Origin: Arthrobacter sp. EM1
GTDB taxonomy: Bacteria; Actinomycetota; Actinomycetes; Actinomycetales; Micrococcaceae
Assembly (NCBI RefSeq): GCF_029964055.1
Contig: NZ_CP124836.1
Location: 3,472,001 to 3,536,000 of the forward strand
Length of the DNA stretch: 64,000 nucleotides
Direction of reading: 5' to 3'
A program made the position numbers and the translations under genes. Shown one piece after another: positions 8,489 through 16,483 of the stretch. The first letter of the stretch is position 1. Every line of letters starts with the position of its first letter. The notes below the pieces were generated by a model. The model worked only from the letters and a program-made list of their open reading frames with translations. It made no database searches and was not told the origin of the DNA.

Positions 8489-9113
8489 AACTGCCGTCCT
8501 CCATTGGGTGCCGCGGCGGACCTTCGTTCGCCGGCGGCGTGTATGCCTTTTGGTCTGTGCTGCGGGTTGGCCTCGGCCCGGCCGTTATCCGACGGGTTAA
8601 GTCCTATCAACCGGCTCCGACATTTTGTCCGCCTCCCGTACTGCCGGTTTTCCACAGGCCGGATCCAGCCCGGCCGGGCGGAATCGAAAGAAAGGCAGCA
8701 TCGGAATCCAGGATCCTAGGCGCGATATCCAGCAACGTTATCCCCCGTCCGGGCAGGCACCAACCCGAAGAGTCTCCACCCTTGTGGATAACCTGTGCAC
8801 TACCACCCCCTGCTTGTGCACAGCCTGTGGGAACAGCTGTGGATAGAAAATTTCTTTGTCGCATAATCAGCCCCTGACCTGCGTAAACGCAAAAAGGCCG
8901 TGTGGACGTAAAAGAAATACGGCCGGCGTTCATCCACAGTGCGCTAGGTGCGGCTGGGGATAGCGATCGGCACATGAGGCCACACTCCGGCGGAAATATG
9001 CGCATTTGGTGATGTTCCTCACCTGGCGGGCTGGATGGGTGCCTCCCGGCACTGATGGTATGCCGGCCGCAGAATGTGCTGTGGATAACTGCGATCTGGC
9101 ATAAGCTCTTCAC
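8489..9113. promoter_or_regulatory. 625-bp gene-free spacer with DnaA-box-like sites, upstream of dnaB
   Basis: No plausible gene is seen between dnaB (-) and the hypothetical gene at 9114 (+). Sites close to TTATCCACA on either strand occur at 8648-8656, 8783-8791 (perfect, TGTGGATAA), 8838-8846, 8930-8938 and 9080-9088 (perfect). Between 8783 and 8846, TGTG-starting 9-mers recur at 8783, 8794, 8815, 8826 and 8838, that is at 11-12 bp steps apart from one gap of 21. The divergent promoters must lie here too, but hexamers are not clear. Confidence 0.55.
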
Positions 9114-9581
9114 ATGGGCGATGTATTGCTAGTTATACTGCCTGCCCTCATCGTGGCAGCTGTACTTTGGGCGTTTACGACGGCCCTGCGACCACGTGAT
9201 TTTGGCTTGTCCGACGCGGATCGCTACCAGCAGGAGCTCGCTGTCCGTTCACAGGCCCACTACGCCGCCCAGGTGCAGGCCGCTACTGCCGCCCGGGCCC
9301 GGGTGGACGCGGCCACGCGTCCGAGTCAAAACGAACAGCAGCAGTCCCAGCAGGCCGATCATGCCCGCATGGCATTGCGGGCCCAGACCGGATCTGCCCC
9401 GGCCGTCGGGCAGCCCGGCTACCAGGGGCCGGTCCTGCCCGGCGGCCAGCTGAATCCCCAGTTTGCCCTGCAGCTGCAGTCCCTGGCCCGGAACGGCAAA
9501 AAGATCCAGGCCATTAAGTTGCTGCGGCAAGCAACCCAGTCAGACCTTTTGACCGCCAAGAATTACGTAGATCGGCTATAG
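9114..9581 (+). CDS. Membrane-anchored protein with C-terminal L7/L12-like segment
   Basis: A 155-residue protein with an N-terminal transmembrane helix (about residues 4-23), a Gln/Ala-rich low-complexity middle (60-105) and a C-terminal segment (about 126-155) containing KKIQAIKLLRQAT and LLTAKNYV. That segment matches the alpha-helical pattern of the ribosomal L7/L12 C-terminal domain (KVAVIKxVRxxT ... LKEAKxLV). The function is unknown. Two bases separate its stop from the next gene's TTG, and the next gene has the same design, so they form an operon. A perfect DnaA-box-like site lies 26 bp before the ATG. Confidence 0.7.
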   Translation: MGDVLLVILPALIVAAVLWAFTTALRPRDFGLSDADRYQQELAVRSQAHYAAQVQAATAARARVDAATRPSQNEQQQSQQADHARMALRAQTGSAPAVGQPGYQGPVLPGGQLNPQFALQLQSLARNGKKIQAIKLLRQATQSDLLTAKNYVDRL

Positions 9582-9585
9582 CTTG

Positions 9586-10161
9586 ATGGAATCCATGCTT
9601 ATCCCCCTGTTGATCCTGGCGCTCGTCGTCGCCGGCGTCCTGTTGGCCGCCCGCGCCGTCGGCCGGAAGACCAGCGGGTCCCGGGCGGAAACCGCCCCGC
9701 GGCCCGGGCGTGATCCGCTGGAACTGGCCCGTAGCTCCGCGGCCAAGCTCAACCAGGAGCAGCACCGCCGCCTCTACGCGCTGATCGCCCAGGGTCAGGC
9801 AATGGGAGCCATCAAGCTCTACCTCGAAGCTACCGGGGACGGCCTGCGGGCCTCCCGGGACGCCGTAGGGGCGCTTGCGTCCCACCCACAGCCCTTCCGG
9901 CCGGAGGTGCCGGGACAGCAGCCCAGCGAGGACGACGACGACGACGCGCCTCAGCGTTTCGCGTACCGCTACCGTGCGATCGCCAGCAAGGGCGATGTCA
10001 CCCGCGAGGTCAGCAGCAACATGCTCAACGACGAGATCTACGGCCGAATCCGCACCATGGCCAGAAGCGGCGACCCCGAAGCCGCAGCGGAAGCCCTGAC
10101 CCGCCACTCCGATATCTCCATCAAGCAGGCCCGCGAGTTCATCGAACTCCTGGAGGACTGA
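9586..10161 (+). CDS. Membrane-anchored protein with two L7/L12-like segments
   Basis: A 191-residue protein from ATG 9586; TTG 9583 and ATG 9595 are alternatives, since there is no clear ribosome site and translation is probably coupled to the preceding gene. It has one N-terminal transmembrane helix (about 5-22), a first L7/L12-like segment around residues 65-95 (AMGAIKLYLEATGDG), an acidic patch of five Asp near residue 120, and a second such segment at the C-terminus (DISIKQAREFIELLED). No catalytic motif is seen. It is paired with the preceding homologous gene; a role at the membrane-ribosome interface is speculation. Confidence 0.68.
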   Translation: MESMLIPLLILALVVAGVLLAARAVGRKTSGSRAETAPRPGRDPLELARSSAAKLNQEQHRRLYALIAQGQAMGAIKLYLEATGDGLRASRDAVGALASHPQPFRPEVPGQQPSEDDDDDAPQRFAYRYRAIASKGDVTREVSSNMLNDEIYGRIRTMARSGDPEAAAEALTRHSDISIKQAREFIELLED

Positions 10162-10278
10162 CGAACGGTCCGGCGCCGCCCCGCGCACTCACGCGTGAGC
10201 AACTACCGGACGCGCCGCTGCTTGGAGCTGCCCGAACGTTTCCGGCAGCGGCCGGAACCCTCTACCGGCTGGAACGCT

Positions 10279-10905
10279 CTACCGGCGGGCCGAGATACCG
10301 GCGAGCAGCTGCTCAAATGGCAGCGTCGCCAGGGCATCCGGCTTCTGGAGCGTCTGTGGGACTTCCAGGAGGCGGGCGAACTCCCCGGCCGCCCGGTCGA
10401 TCCGGACGGATAGCGGCGATTCGCCGTCGCCGTCTTTTCCCCAGTCCTGGGGCCCGGCGAAGACAGCCGTGCCGGCGATCCGGGTACGGAGGTAGGTGAA
10501 CAGGGGCCGCATGGCAAAGTCCAGCACCATCTGGTGCCGGTCGGTTCCGGCAGTCGCGCCCAGCAGAACGGCCTTGCCCTCAAGCGACGTGGGATCGAGG
10601 ACGTCTATGAAGGACTTAAAGAGGCCGCTGTAGGAGGCGCTGAAGACCGGGCTGACGGCGATGATACCCTCCGAGGCCCGGACGCCGGCAATCACTTCGG
10701 CCAGCTTTGGCGCGGCGTAGCCGGTCACAAAATTGTTGGCAATGTCCACGGCGAGGTCCCTGAGTTCCAGCACCTCGATATCGACTGCGTATCCTGCGGC
10801 GGCGAGCTGGCGCTCGACGGCGGCGGCCAGCTGGTCCGCGAGCAGGCGGCTCGACGACGGGACGCCGAGTCCGGCAGAGAGAACTGTAATGCGGCGGGAT
10901 TCCAC
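10279..10905 (-). CDS. NAD(P)H-dependent FMN reductase, CE1759/MsuE-like
   Basis: A 208-residue flavodoxin-like protein from the GTG at 10905, which has GAGGAG 7 nt upstream. The N-terminal ITVLSAGLGVPSSSRLLADQL is the phosphate-binding loop of NADPH-dependent FMN reductases, and ISPVF/YSG-type residues appear as VSPVFSASYSGLFKSFID. Such enzymes supply reduced FMN to two-component flavin monooxygenases, but no monooxygenase lies next to it here. A good sigma-70-type promoter (TTGACT-N17-TGAATT) ends about 37 bp upstream, which excludes the more upstream in-frame starts. Confidence 0.88.
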   Translation of the reverse strand: MESRRITVLSAGLGVPSSSRLLADQLAAAVERQLAAAGYAVDIEVLELRDLAVDIANNFVTGYAAPKLAEVIAGVRASEGIIAVSPVFSASYSGLFKSFIDVLDPTSLEGKAVLLGATAGTDRHQMVLDFAMRPLFTYLRTRIAGTAVFAGPQDWGKDGDGESPLSVRIDRAAGEFARLLEVPQTLQKPDALATLPFEQLLAGISARR

Positions 10906-10942
10906 GCGAATACTCCTCAAGTTGATATCCGGACCAAACGCC

Positions 10943-10971
10943 AATTCATGCGTTTGCATCTACTTAGTCAA
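10943..10971 (-). promoter_or_regulatory. Sigma-70-like promoter of the FMN reductase gene
   Basis: On the minus strand TTGACT (10971-10966) and TGAATT (10948-10943) are separated by exactly 17 bp. The predicted transcript starts near 10936 and leaves a leader of about 30 nt before the GTG at 10905. Confidence 0.65.
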
Positions 10972-11025
10972 GCCGTGTGCCTGCTCGTTTATTCCCCGCC
11001 GCTCCTGGCCATCCGGTCGGCCCCC

Positions 11026-11700
11026 TCAGAGCAGGACCATCCCCTCAATGCAGCTCACCGTGTTCCCGCCAATCCAGATGTCGTCCCCCACCGCGTCGAT
11101 GTGGACCCGCCCGGCCCGGCCCAGCACCGTCCCCTGCGCCACCAGGTAGGACACCGGGGCCCGGCCGCTGCCGATCAGCCACCGGGCGGCACCTGCGTTG
11201 AAGCTGCCGGTGACCGGGTCTTCCGGCGAGGCGTCCCCCGGGATAAAGGTCCGCACCTCAAAGCCAACCTCGGAGCCGGCCGGGTGGGGACCGATCACAC
11301 CGACTTTCAGTCCCGCCAGGGCCAAGTAGTCAGGCCTGAGGCCGAGCACCAGATCCGCCGAATCCAGCAGCACACCGATCCACTCAGGGCCATCGACCAG
11401 CCAGGATGCGTCAAGCAGCGCCTCCCGCTCCAGCCTCAGCCCGGCGGCAATACGGCTGAGGACCACCTCGGCCACCGGACCCGATCGGGTCAGCGGCGGC
11501 ACCGCAAAAGCCAGCCTCCCGCCCTCGCGCTTCACCCTGACCAGTCCGGCCCCGCACTCCTGGACCACCGTCCCGTCTTACCGGGGTTCACCGCCAGCCG
11601 CGAGCCAGGCGTCCGCCGAGCCGAGCGTCGGGTGCCCGGCAAAAGGGAACTCTTCGCTGCCGCTGAAGATCCTGATCCGGTAGCTGACAACGCGGACGGG
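11026..11700 (-). pseudogene. Decayed PhzF-family isomerase/epimerase gene
   Basis: The reading frame begins at SYRIRIFSGSEEFPFAGHPT, normally about 60 residues into a PhzF protein, runs to GGEPR, meets an in-frame TAA (11580-11578), and continues in the same frame as DGTVVQECGAGLVRV to the C-terminus with the PhzF motif EDPVTGSFNAGAA. The gene is therefore 5'-truncated and carries a nonsense codon. PhzF proteins are diaminopimelate-epimerase-like enzymes, mostly of unknown substrate. The missing N-terminus is replaced by the head-to-head DUF1801 remnant, so a rearrangement probably joined the two. Selenocysteine or readthrough is unlikely because other domains are also lost. Confidence 0.78.
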
Positions 11701-11718
11701 GCCTGCGAGACTGCACGC

Positions 11719-12151
11719 ATGGCCGCGAATAAGCCCGCAAACAAAACCACAGCCACCGGCGCGTCCGTCGAGGAGTTCCTGGTCGCCATCGAACATCCTG
11801 TCAGGCGCCGGGACGGGCTCCGCTTGCTCTCGGCGATGGCTGAAGCGACAGGTCAGGCTGCCCAGATGTGGGGTCCCGCGATTGTGGGCTTCGGACGGTA
11901 CCACTACAAATACGAGACCGGCCGCGCAGGGGACGCACCCGCAGTAGGCTTCTCGCCGCGAAAGGCCAGCCTGTCGCTTTAGGGCCGAGCTGCGGGCCGG
12001 AGCCGGCCAGCCTGCGGGCCCAGCTGGGGAAGCACAAAACCGGGGCTGGCTGTCTCTACATCACTATGCTCGAGACGTTGACGAGGCAGTGCTGACCGGG
12101 CTGGTTCGGGACGGTTACCGTTACGTCACGACCGTATTGCACCGGGACTGA
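11719..12151 (+). pseudogene. Decayed DUF1801-family gene
   Basis: From ATG 11719 the frame encodes a recognisable DUF1801 protein (MWGPAIVGFGRYHYKY, VGFSPRKASLSL) up to a TAG at 11980-11982, where the family has Tyr (SLYL-type). The family sequence then resumes one frame over as SLRAQLGKHKTGAGCLYITML, and after a further shift as DVDEAVLTGLVRDGYRYV, ending at a TGA (12149-12151). At least one nonsense change and two frameshifts are needed to explain it. The protein would have been about 140 residues; DUF1801 has no firm function. It is adjacent and head-to-head with the PhzF remnant. Confidence 0.8.
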
Positions 12152-12162
12152 ATCTTAACGCA

Positions 12163-12212
12163 GAAGGCCCCCGCATCCGGTTCCGACAAGGAATCCGAAG
12201 GCGGAGGCCTTC
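12163..12212 (-). terminator. Probable terminator after rplI
   Basis: Arms GAAGGCCCCCGC (12163-12174) and GCGGAGGCCTTC (12201-12212) pair over 12 positions with one mismatch, closing a 26-nt loop. The structure lies 32 bp beyond the rplI stop codon. Confidence 0.55.
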
Positions 12213-12243
12213 CAGTAGTTCGGGAGTGCAGAGCCGTTGAGGG

Positions 12244-12696
12244 CTACTTGCCTGCGACTACGTCGAGGTCGATCACAGCGGCAACGTCGTTGTGCAGACG
12301 GACGTTGGCCTGGTAGGAACCGACCGACTTGATGTGGGTCGGCAGTTCAACCTTGCGCTTGTCGATGCGGCCAAGGCCAGCGGCCTCAACAGCGTCGGCC
12401 ACGTCGCCTTGCTTGACGGTGCCGAACAGTCGTCCGGTCTCGCCAGCCTTGACAACGAGCTTGACCGGCTTGGCGGAGAGTGCTGCGGCCTGCTTCTGAG
12501 CGTCTTCCAGGGAAGCGTGCTCGCGGGCGGCGCGGGCAGTCTTGATTGACTCAACCTGCTTCTCGCCGCCCTTGGACCAGGTCAGAGCGAAGTTGCGGGG
12601 CAGCAGGTAGTTACGTGCGTAACCGTCCTTGACCTCGACAACATCGCCTGCAGCACCGAGACCGGTTACTTCGTGGGTCAGAATGAGCTTTGCCAT
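12244..12696 (-). CDS. rplI: 50S ribosomal protein L9
   Basis: A 150-residue protein with the L9 N-terminal RNA-binding domain signature ([18 protein letters not shown] ... [13 protein letters not shown]), a long connecting helix (about 41-75) and the C-terminal domain. L9 binds 23S rRNA near the L1 stalk and limits frameshifting and ribosome collisions. It follows rpsR with a 17-bp gap on the minus strand, in the order rpsF-ssb-rpsR-rplI found across bacteria. Confidence 0.97.
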   Translation of the reverse strand: MAKLILTHEVTGLGAAGDVVEVKDGYARNYLLPRNFALTWSKGGEKQVESIKTARAAREHASLEDAQKQAAALSAKPVKLVVKAGETGRLFGTVKQGDVADAVEAAGLGRIDKRKVELPTHIKSVGSYQANVRLHNDVAAVIDLDVVAGK

Positions 12697-12713
12697 GTTA
12701 GTTAATCCCTTCC

Positions 12714-12953
12714 TTAGCCGCGGCCAGCGCCGGAGTAAGGCAGCAGAGCAACTTCGCGGGCGTTCTTGATTGCCTGGGCGATCTTGCGCTGTTCCTGCAC
12801 CGTGACGCCGGTGACGCGACGGGCGCGGATCTTTCCGCGGTCGGAGATGAACTTGCGCAGCAATGCTACGTCCTTGTAGTCGATGACAGTGATGTCAGCG
12901 GCCTTCAAGGGGTTGGACTTTGGTTTGGGCTTACGGAGTTCAGCCTTAGCCAT
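12714..12953 (-). CDS. rpsR: 30S ribosomal protein S18
   Basis: A 79-residue S18 protein with the conserved core [20 protein letters not shown] and [22 protein letters not shown]. The start is the ATG at 12953, preceded by AGGAG; an upstream in-frame start would add 14 non-conserved residues. No zinc-ligand cysteines are present, so it is the zinc-independent form. S18 pairs with S6 on the 30S platform, consistent with both genes being in one operon. Confidence 0.97.
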   Translation of the reverse strand: MAKAELRKPKPKSNPLKAADITVIDYKDVALLRKFISDRGKIRARRVTGVTVQEQRKIAQAIKNAREVALLPYSGAGRG

Positions 12954-13079
12954 CGTGGAGCTCCTATTCGATGGAGCCCGTGGATATTGATCCACGGGAT
13001 GGTGGTGATCCGACGTTGAACAGCACCGGTTCGCCTTGCGGCATCCCGGCAGTGTCCGTCCTCGAACCTTAGATGTTGT

Positions 13080-13670
13080 TTAGAAGGGAGGTTCGGAGTC
13101 CGGGCCGTTGCCCCAGCCGCCGCCTGCATTGCTGACCCCGGGCGTAGCCCAGGGGTCATCCTGCTGTGCGGGCTGGTTGCCGCCCCAGGTTCCGCCTGCG
13201 TTGCCGCCGCCCTGGTTTCCACCAGAGCCGCCACCGAAGCCGCCGCCGCTGTTGCCGGCGCCAAAACCACCCTGGGCACCGTTGCCGGCACCACCACCGC
13301 CGGAGCGCTGGGTACGGTTGACCTTGGCGTTGGCGTAGCGCAGGCTGGGGCCGATTTCATCGACCTCAAGCTCGATAACGGTGCGCTTCTCGCCTTCTTT
13401 GGTTTCGTAGGAACGGCTCTTCAGACGACCGGAAACGATGACGCGCATCCCCTTGGTCAGGGATTCGGCGACATTTTCGGCTGCTTCACGCCATACCGAT
13501 GCGCGCAGGAACAGGGTTTCCCCGTCCTTCCACTCATTGGACTGGCGGTCGAAGGTGCGGGGAGTAGAAGCGATGGTGAAATTCGCTACGGCCGAACCTG
13601 ACGGTGTGAACCTCAGCTCGGGGTCACTGGTGAGATTACCGATGACCGTAATAGTGGTTTCGCCTGCCAT
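13080..13670 (-). CDS. ssb: Single-stranded DNA-binding protein
   Basis: A 196-residue protein with the OB fold in residues 1-112 ([52 protein letters not shown]), a very Gly/Asn-rich linker (about 116-175) and the acidic tip DSEPPF that recruits replication and repair proteins. It coats single-stranded DNA as a tetramer. The 126-bp spacer to rpsR also carries the usual downstream ribosome site. This is the essential housekeeping SSB, given its place between rpsF and rpsR. Confidence 0.96.
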   Translation of the reverse strand: MAGETTITVIGNLTSDPELRFTPSGSAVANFTIASTPRTFDRQSNEWKDGETLFLRASVWREAAENVAESLTKGMRVIVSGRLKSRSYETKEGEKRTVIELEVDEIGPSLRYANAKVNRTQRSGGGGAGNGAQGGFGAGNSGGGFGGGSGGNQGGGNAGGTWGGNQPAQQDDPWATPGVSNAGGGWGNGPDSEPPF

Positions 13671-13725
13671 CTACTGCCTCCTTGTTCGTTCCTGCGGGAT
13701 GAAGAGTGAAAAGTGGACGCTGAAA

Positions 13726-14031
13726 TTACTCAGCAACAACCTTCTGCACTTCGGGGCGGGTGATCTTGGTGCGCATGATGGTCTCGTTGAGGCTCAGCTG
13801 GCGATCAAGTTCCTTGGCGGTACCCGGCTCAGCGGTGAAGTTCACCACGGCGTAGATACCTTCAGACTTCTTCTGGATTTCATAAGCCAGGCGACGACGG
13901 CCCCAGATGTCAACCTTTTCGATGGTTCCACCATCGGTCGTGATGACGTTCAGGAACTTCTGAAGCGTTGGCTCAACGGTACGCTCTTCGACCTCGGGGT
14001 CGATGATTACCATCAATTCGTAAGGACGCAT
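13726..14031 (-). CDS. rpsF: 30S ribosomal protein S6
   Basis: A 101-residue protein beginning [17 protein letters not shown], the typical S6 start, with the [10 protein letters not shown] core. ATG 14031 is chosen because the AAGGAGG site lies 9 nt upstream; the next in-frame GTG overlaps that site. S6 binds S18 and 16S rRNA on the 30S platform. It is the first gene of the rpsF-ssb-rpsR-rplI operon, and its leader has a hairpin that could be the S6:S18 autoregulatory site. Confidence 0.97.
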   Translation of the reverse strand: MRPYELMVIIDPEVEERTVEPTLQKFLNVITTDGGTIEKVDIWGRRRLAYEIQKKSEGIYAVVNFTAEPGTAKELDRQLSLNETIMRTKITRPEVQKVVAE

Positions 14032-14060
14032 ATGTGAACCCACCTCCTTTGGGCTAAGCG

Positions 14061-14079
14061 GTTACGGCATTTCCGTAAC
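14061..14079 (-). promoter_or_regulatory. Leader hairpin of rpsF, candidate S6:S18 autoregulatory element
   Basis: On the mRNA strand GTTACGG and CCGTAAC pair over 7 bp around a 5-nt loop, about 30 nt before the rpsF start codon. The S6:S18 complex is known to repress rpsF operons by binding a leader structure with a conserved CCG; CCG occurs here in the 3' arm. The match is suggestive only. Confidence 0.4.
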
Positions 14080-14271
14080 AGGAGGTTCATTTGCGGTGCC
14101 GTGTGCGTGCAACACCCCCGGGGACGGGGGCAGGGCGCAGCACAGACTTCAATAGCTTAGTGCATCGGGACCGGATTCCGCGATTCCATCCCTGTCCAAC
14201 GTAGGCCCAACCGGCAAGGCCCGGAGATCGGTCCGGAAGCTATGTGGACAACCCTGTGCCATGATCGGGGA

Positions 14272-14952
14272 ATGAACACCGGTTCCCTTATCCGCGGCCA
14301 CTCCCGTCCGGTCCGGCGCGGCCGGCTGCGGCTGGCGGTGATGCTGCTCGCCGGAGTACTCGGGGCCACGGCGACCGGACTGTCCGGGTACTGGGTGGAG
14401 GCCCCGGCGGTCGGCTGGGGCAGCGCCTCACTAACCTATGTTGTGTGGGTCTGGCTGGTGATCGGCCGTTTCGACCCGGACGAAACGCGCGCGCACGCGA
14501 CCGCGGAGGATCCCGCCCGGAGCACCACTGACCTGCTGATCCTGGCCGCTAACGTCGCCAGCCTCGGGGCGGTGGCCGCCGTCGTCGTTGATTCCCATAC
14601 CAGCGGCGGCGGATCCCGCTTCGCCGGCGGGCTTCTGGCGCTGGCGTCGGTGGCCCTCTCCTGGCTCTTGGTGCAGACGCTGTTCACGCTGCGGTACGCC
14701 GAGCTGTATTACCACCCGGACGGGAAGGCCGGGGCGGCCGTTGGCGGTATCGACTTCAATCAGGAACGCAACCCGCAATACACCGACTTCGCGTACCTCG
14801 CCACAAGCCTGGGAATGACTTACCAGGTCTCGGACACTGCCCTGAAGAACCACCGCATCCGGACCGAAGCGCTCAAGCACAGCCTGCTTTCCTACGTCTT
14901 TGGCACCGTCATCCTGGCCACGACCATCAACCTCGTGATCAGCCTGGCCTGA
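14272..14952 (+). CDS. DUF1345 family membrane protein
   Basis: A 226-residue protein with five predicted transmembrane helices and the DUF1345 signatures LVQTLFTLRYAELYY and GIDFNQERNPQYTDFAYLATSLGMTYQVSD. Its function is unknown. ATG 14272 is favoured: CATGAT at 14261-14266 ends 5 bp upstream, which would give a leaderless message, and there is no ribosome site. It is divergent from the rpsF operon (spacer 14032-14271). Confidence 0.85.
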   Translation: MNTGSLIRGHSRPVRRGRLRLAVMLLAGVLGATATGLSGYWVEAPAVGWGSASLTYVVWVWLVIGRFDPDETRAHATAEDPARSTTDLLILAANVASLGAVAAVVVDSHTSGGGSRFAGGLLALASVALSWLLVQTLFTLRYAELYYHPDGKAGAAVGGIDFNQERNPQYTDFAYLATSLGMTYQVSDTALKNHRIRTEALKHSLLSYVFGTVILATTINLVISLA

Positions 14953-15003
14953 GGGTGGCGGCCCGGAGGCTGGTCCTGCAGGGTAGAAAAACGAGTACAG
15001 GAC

Positions 15004-15042
15004 GTCGAGACTACTCGACTTCGGGCGATGCCCTACTCGACT
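15004..15042 (+). promoter_or_regulatory. Repeated operator-like motif before the polysaccharide locus
   Basis: GTCGAG-acta-CTCGAC (15004-15019) is an inverted repeat, and CTACTCGACT occurs twice as a direct repeat (15011-15020, 15033-15042). A further CGAGTA, the reverse of TACTCG, lies at 14992-14997. The density of TACTCGAC half sites suggests binding by a regulator upstream of the glycosyltransferase operon. Confidence 0.4.
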
Positions 15043-15126
15043 ATCCGGACGGCCTAGTCCCCCGGCAGGGCGACGGATATATTGGCTGTGAGTATCACCA
15101 TCGGGACGATCCCTCCACGACAGGGT

Positions 15127-15181
15127 AGCTAGGTGGCTAGCTGCAGCCCCGAATTTGCCGCGGGCAATTCCGGTGGGGCTG
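15127..15181 (+). promoter_or_regulatory. Tandem leader hairpins before the polysaccharide locus
   Basis: Two adjacent stem-loops: AGCTAG-gtgg-CTAGCT (15127-15142), and a longer one with outer arms CAGCCCC (15144-15150) and GGGGCTG (15175-15181) enclosing GAATTTGCC/GGGCAATTC. They lie 64-118 bp before the first glycosyltransferase start. They could form an attenuator or protein-binding leader; no known riboswitch class was recognised. Confidence 0.4.
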
Positions 15182-15244
15182 TAGTGCGAGTGCCGAGCGT
15201 GTGAGTGCCAGCGAACGGCCGCATTTTTGACAGACGGGGACCGC

Positions 15245-16483
15245 ATGCCTGAAGTGTGCCGCAGCGAGCAGGACCTCACCCCCGCCATGCGTATTCTTGT
15301 CTACCCCCATGAGCTGGCCATGGGAGGCAGCCAGATCAACGCACTTGAGCTTGCGGGCGCAGTGCGCGATCTGGGACACAACGTGACGGTCTTCGCCACC
15401 TCCGGAGTACTGGTCGAGAAGGTGAGGATGCTGAACCTCGAGTACGTCGAAGCGCCGCGGCGCAGATTCGCCGTGGATCCCGCGACCATCCGAAAACTGA
15501 CAACCACAGTGCGGTCGCGGGGTATTGACGTTGTCCACCCCTATGAGTGGGCACCCAGTATCGATACAGCGTTCGGGCCCGGCCTGCGCTTCGGAACCCC
15601 GGCAGTTATGACAGTGCTCTCGATGGACGTCCCGGACTTCCTGCCGCGGCATTTTCCCCTGATTGTCGGCACGCATGCCCTCGCCGTCCAGCAGAATCTC
15701 CGGCGCTCCCACGTTCAGGTCATGGAGCCTCCGGTCGACACTGCCCAGAACAAGCCGTCCGTCGTCCCTAATGCCCGGCGCCAGCTCCATATCCCGCCGG
15801 ATCAGCTGGTCGTCAGCGTAGTTGGCCGGCTGACAACGGACCTGGAAAAATTGCAGGGCGTTGAGGCGGCCATCCGGGTTATGGACAATTTGTCCGAAAG
15901 CCGGCCGGTGACCTTGCTGATCGCCGGCGACGGCGAAGGCCTGGCTGACGTAGCTGCGGCGGCCCGGGCGGTCAACCGCCGGCGCGGCCGGGAAGTGGTT
16001 CGGGTTTTGGGCAACGTCGGCGACCCCCGGCCGCTCTACGACGCGGCGGATGTGGTTCTTGGGATGGGAAGCTCAGCGTTGCGCGGAATGGCGTATGCCA
16101 AACCCCTTATCGTGCAGGGGACAAGGGGTTTCTGGAAACTCGCCAGCCCGGAGACGGCACCCCGGTTCCTGCAGGACGGATGGTTCGGCCACGGCGGTGG
16201 CGGCGGGGCGGACTTGACGCAGATTCTCGCCCTCCTCTTGGACAACGAGCAGTTGCGTTCGGAGCTCGGAGCCTTCGGTCGCGAACTGGTTGAACAAAGA
16301 TTCGGCCTCGATCAAGCGGCACGGAAGCTTGAAGCCACCTACCGTCGCCTGCTGCTGGCACCGCCGGGGGCCCGGCTCAACAGCTCCGTGGTCCGGACCG
16401 GCTATGGGGTGGCGAAATTCCGTGCCGTGATGAATTTCAGGCAGCCCAAACCGCCACTCAGCCCCCGCAAGTCACCGGCATGA
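15245..16483 (+). CDS. Family 4-type glycosyltransferase (polysaccharide locus)
   Basis: A 412-residue GT-B protein. The N-terminal Rossmann domain opens with MRILVYPHELAMGGSQINA, with the GG loop that contacts the acceptor, and the C-terminal domain contains VVSVVGRLTTDLEKLQGVE and LLIAGDGEGL. The usual E-x7-E is degenerate (GSSALRGMAYAKPLIV). Starts are uncertain: TTG 15227, ATG 15245 and ATG 15287 are possible, none with a strong ribosome site. It overlaps the flippase gene by 4 bp (ATGA). It presumably transfers a sugar from a nucleotide donor during assembly of a surface glycan. Confidence 0.85.
   Translation: MPEVCRSEQDLTPAMRILVYPHELAMGGSQINALELAGAVRDLGHNVTVFATSGVLVEKVRMLNLEYVEAPRRRFAVDPATIRKLTTTVRSRGIDVVHPYEWAPSIDTAFGPGLRFGTPAVMTVLSMDVPDFLPRHFPLIVGTHALAVQQNLRRSHVQVMEPPVDTAQNKPSVVPNARRQLHIPPDQLVVSVVGRLTTDLEKLQGVEAAIRVMDNLSESRPVTLLIAGDGEGLADVAAAARAVNRRRGREVVRVLGNVGDPRPLYDAADVVLGMGSSALRGMAYAKPLIVQGTRGFWKLASPETAPRFLQDGWFGHGGGGGADLTQILALLLDNEQLRSELGAFGRELVEQRFGLDQAARKLEATYRRLLLAPPGARLNSSVVRTGYGVAKFRAVMNFRQPKPPLSPRKSPA

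Noticed and set aside
11685..11790. A PVAVVL stretch on the minus strand that looks like the PhzF N-terminal motif
   Set aside because: It is in another frame, lacks the following conserved NLSE segment, and is the reverse complement of the DUF1801 start. The match is best explained as coincidence, so the PhzF remnant is taken as truncated near 11.70 kb.
10534..11982. A long plus-strand open frame across the FMN reductase and PhzF region
   Set aside because: Only its last ~88 codons (from 11719) match a family (DUF1801). The rest is antisense to the FMN reductase and the PhzF remnant and has the random Arg/Pro-rich look of an antisense frame.
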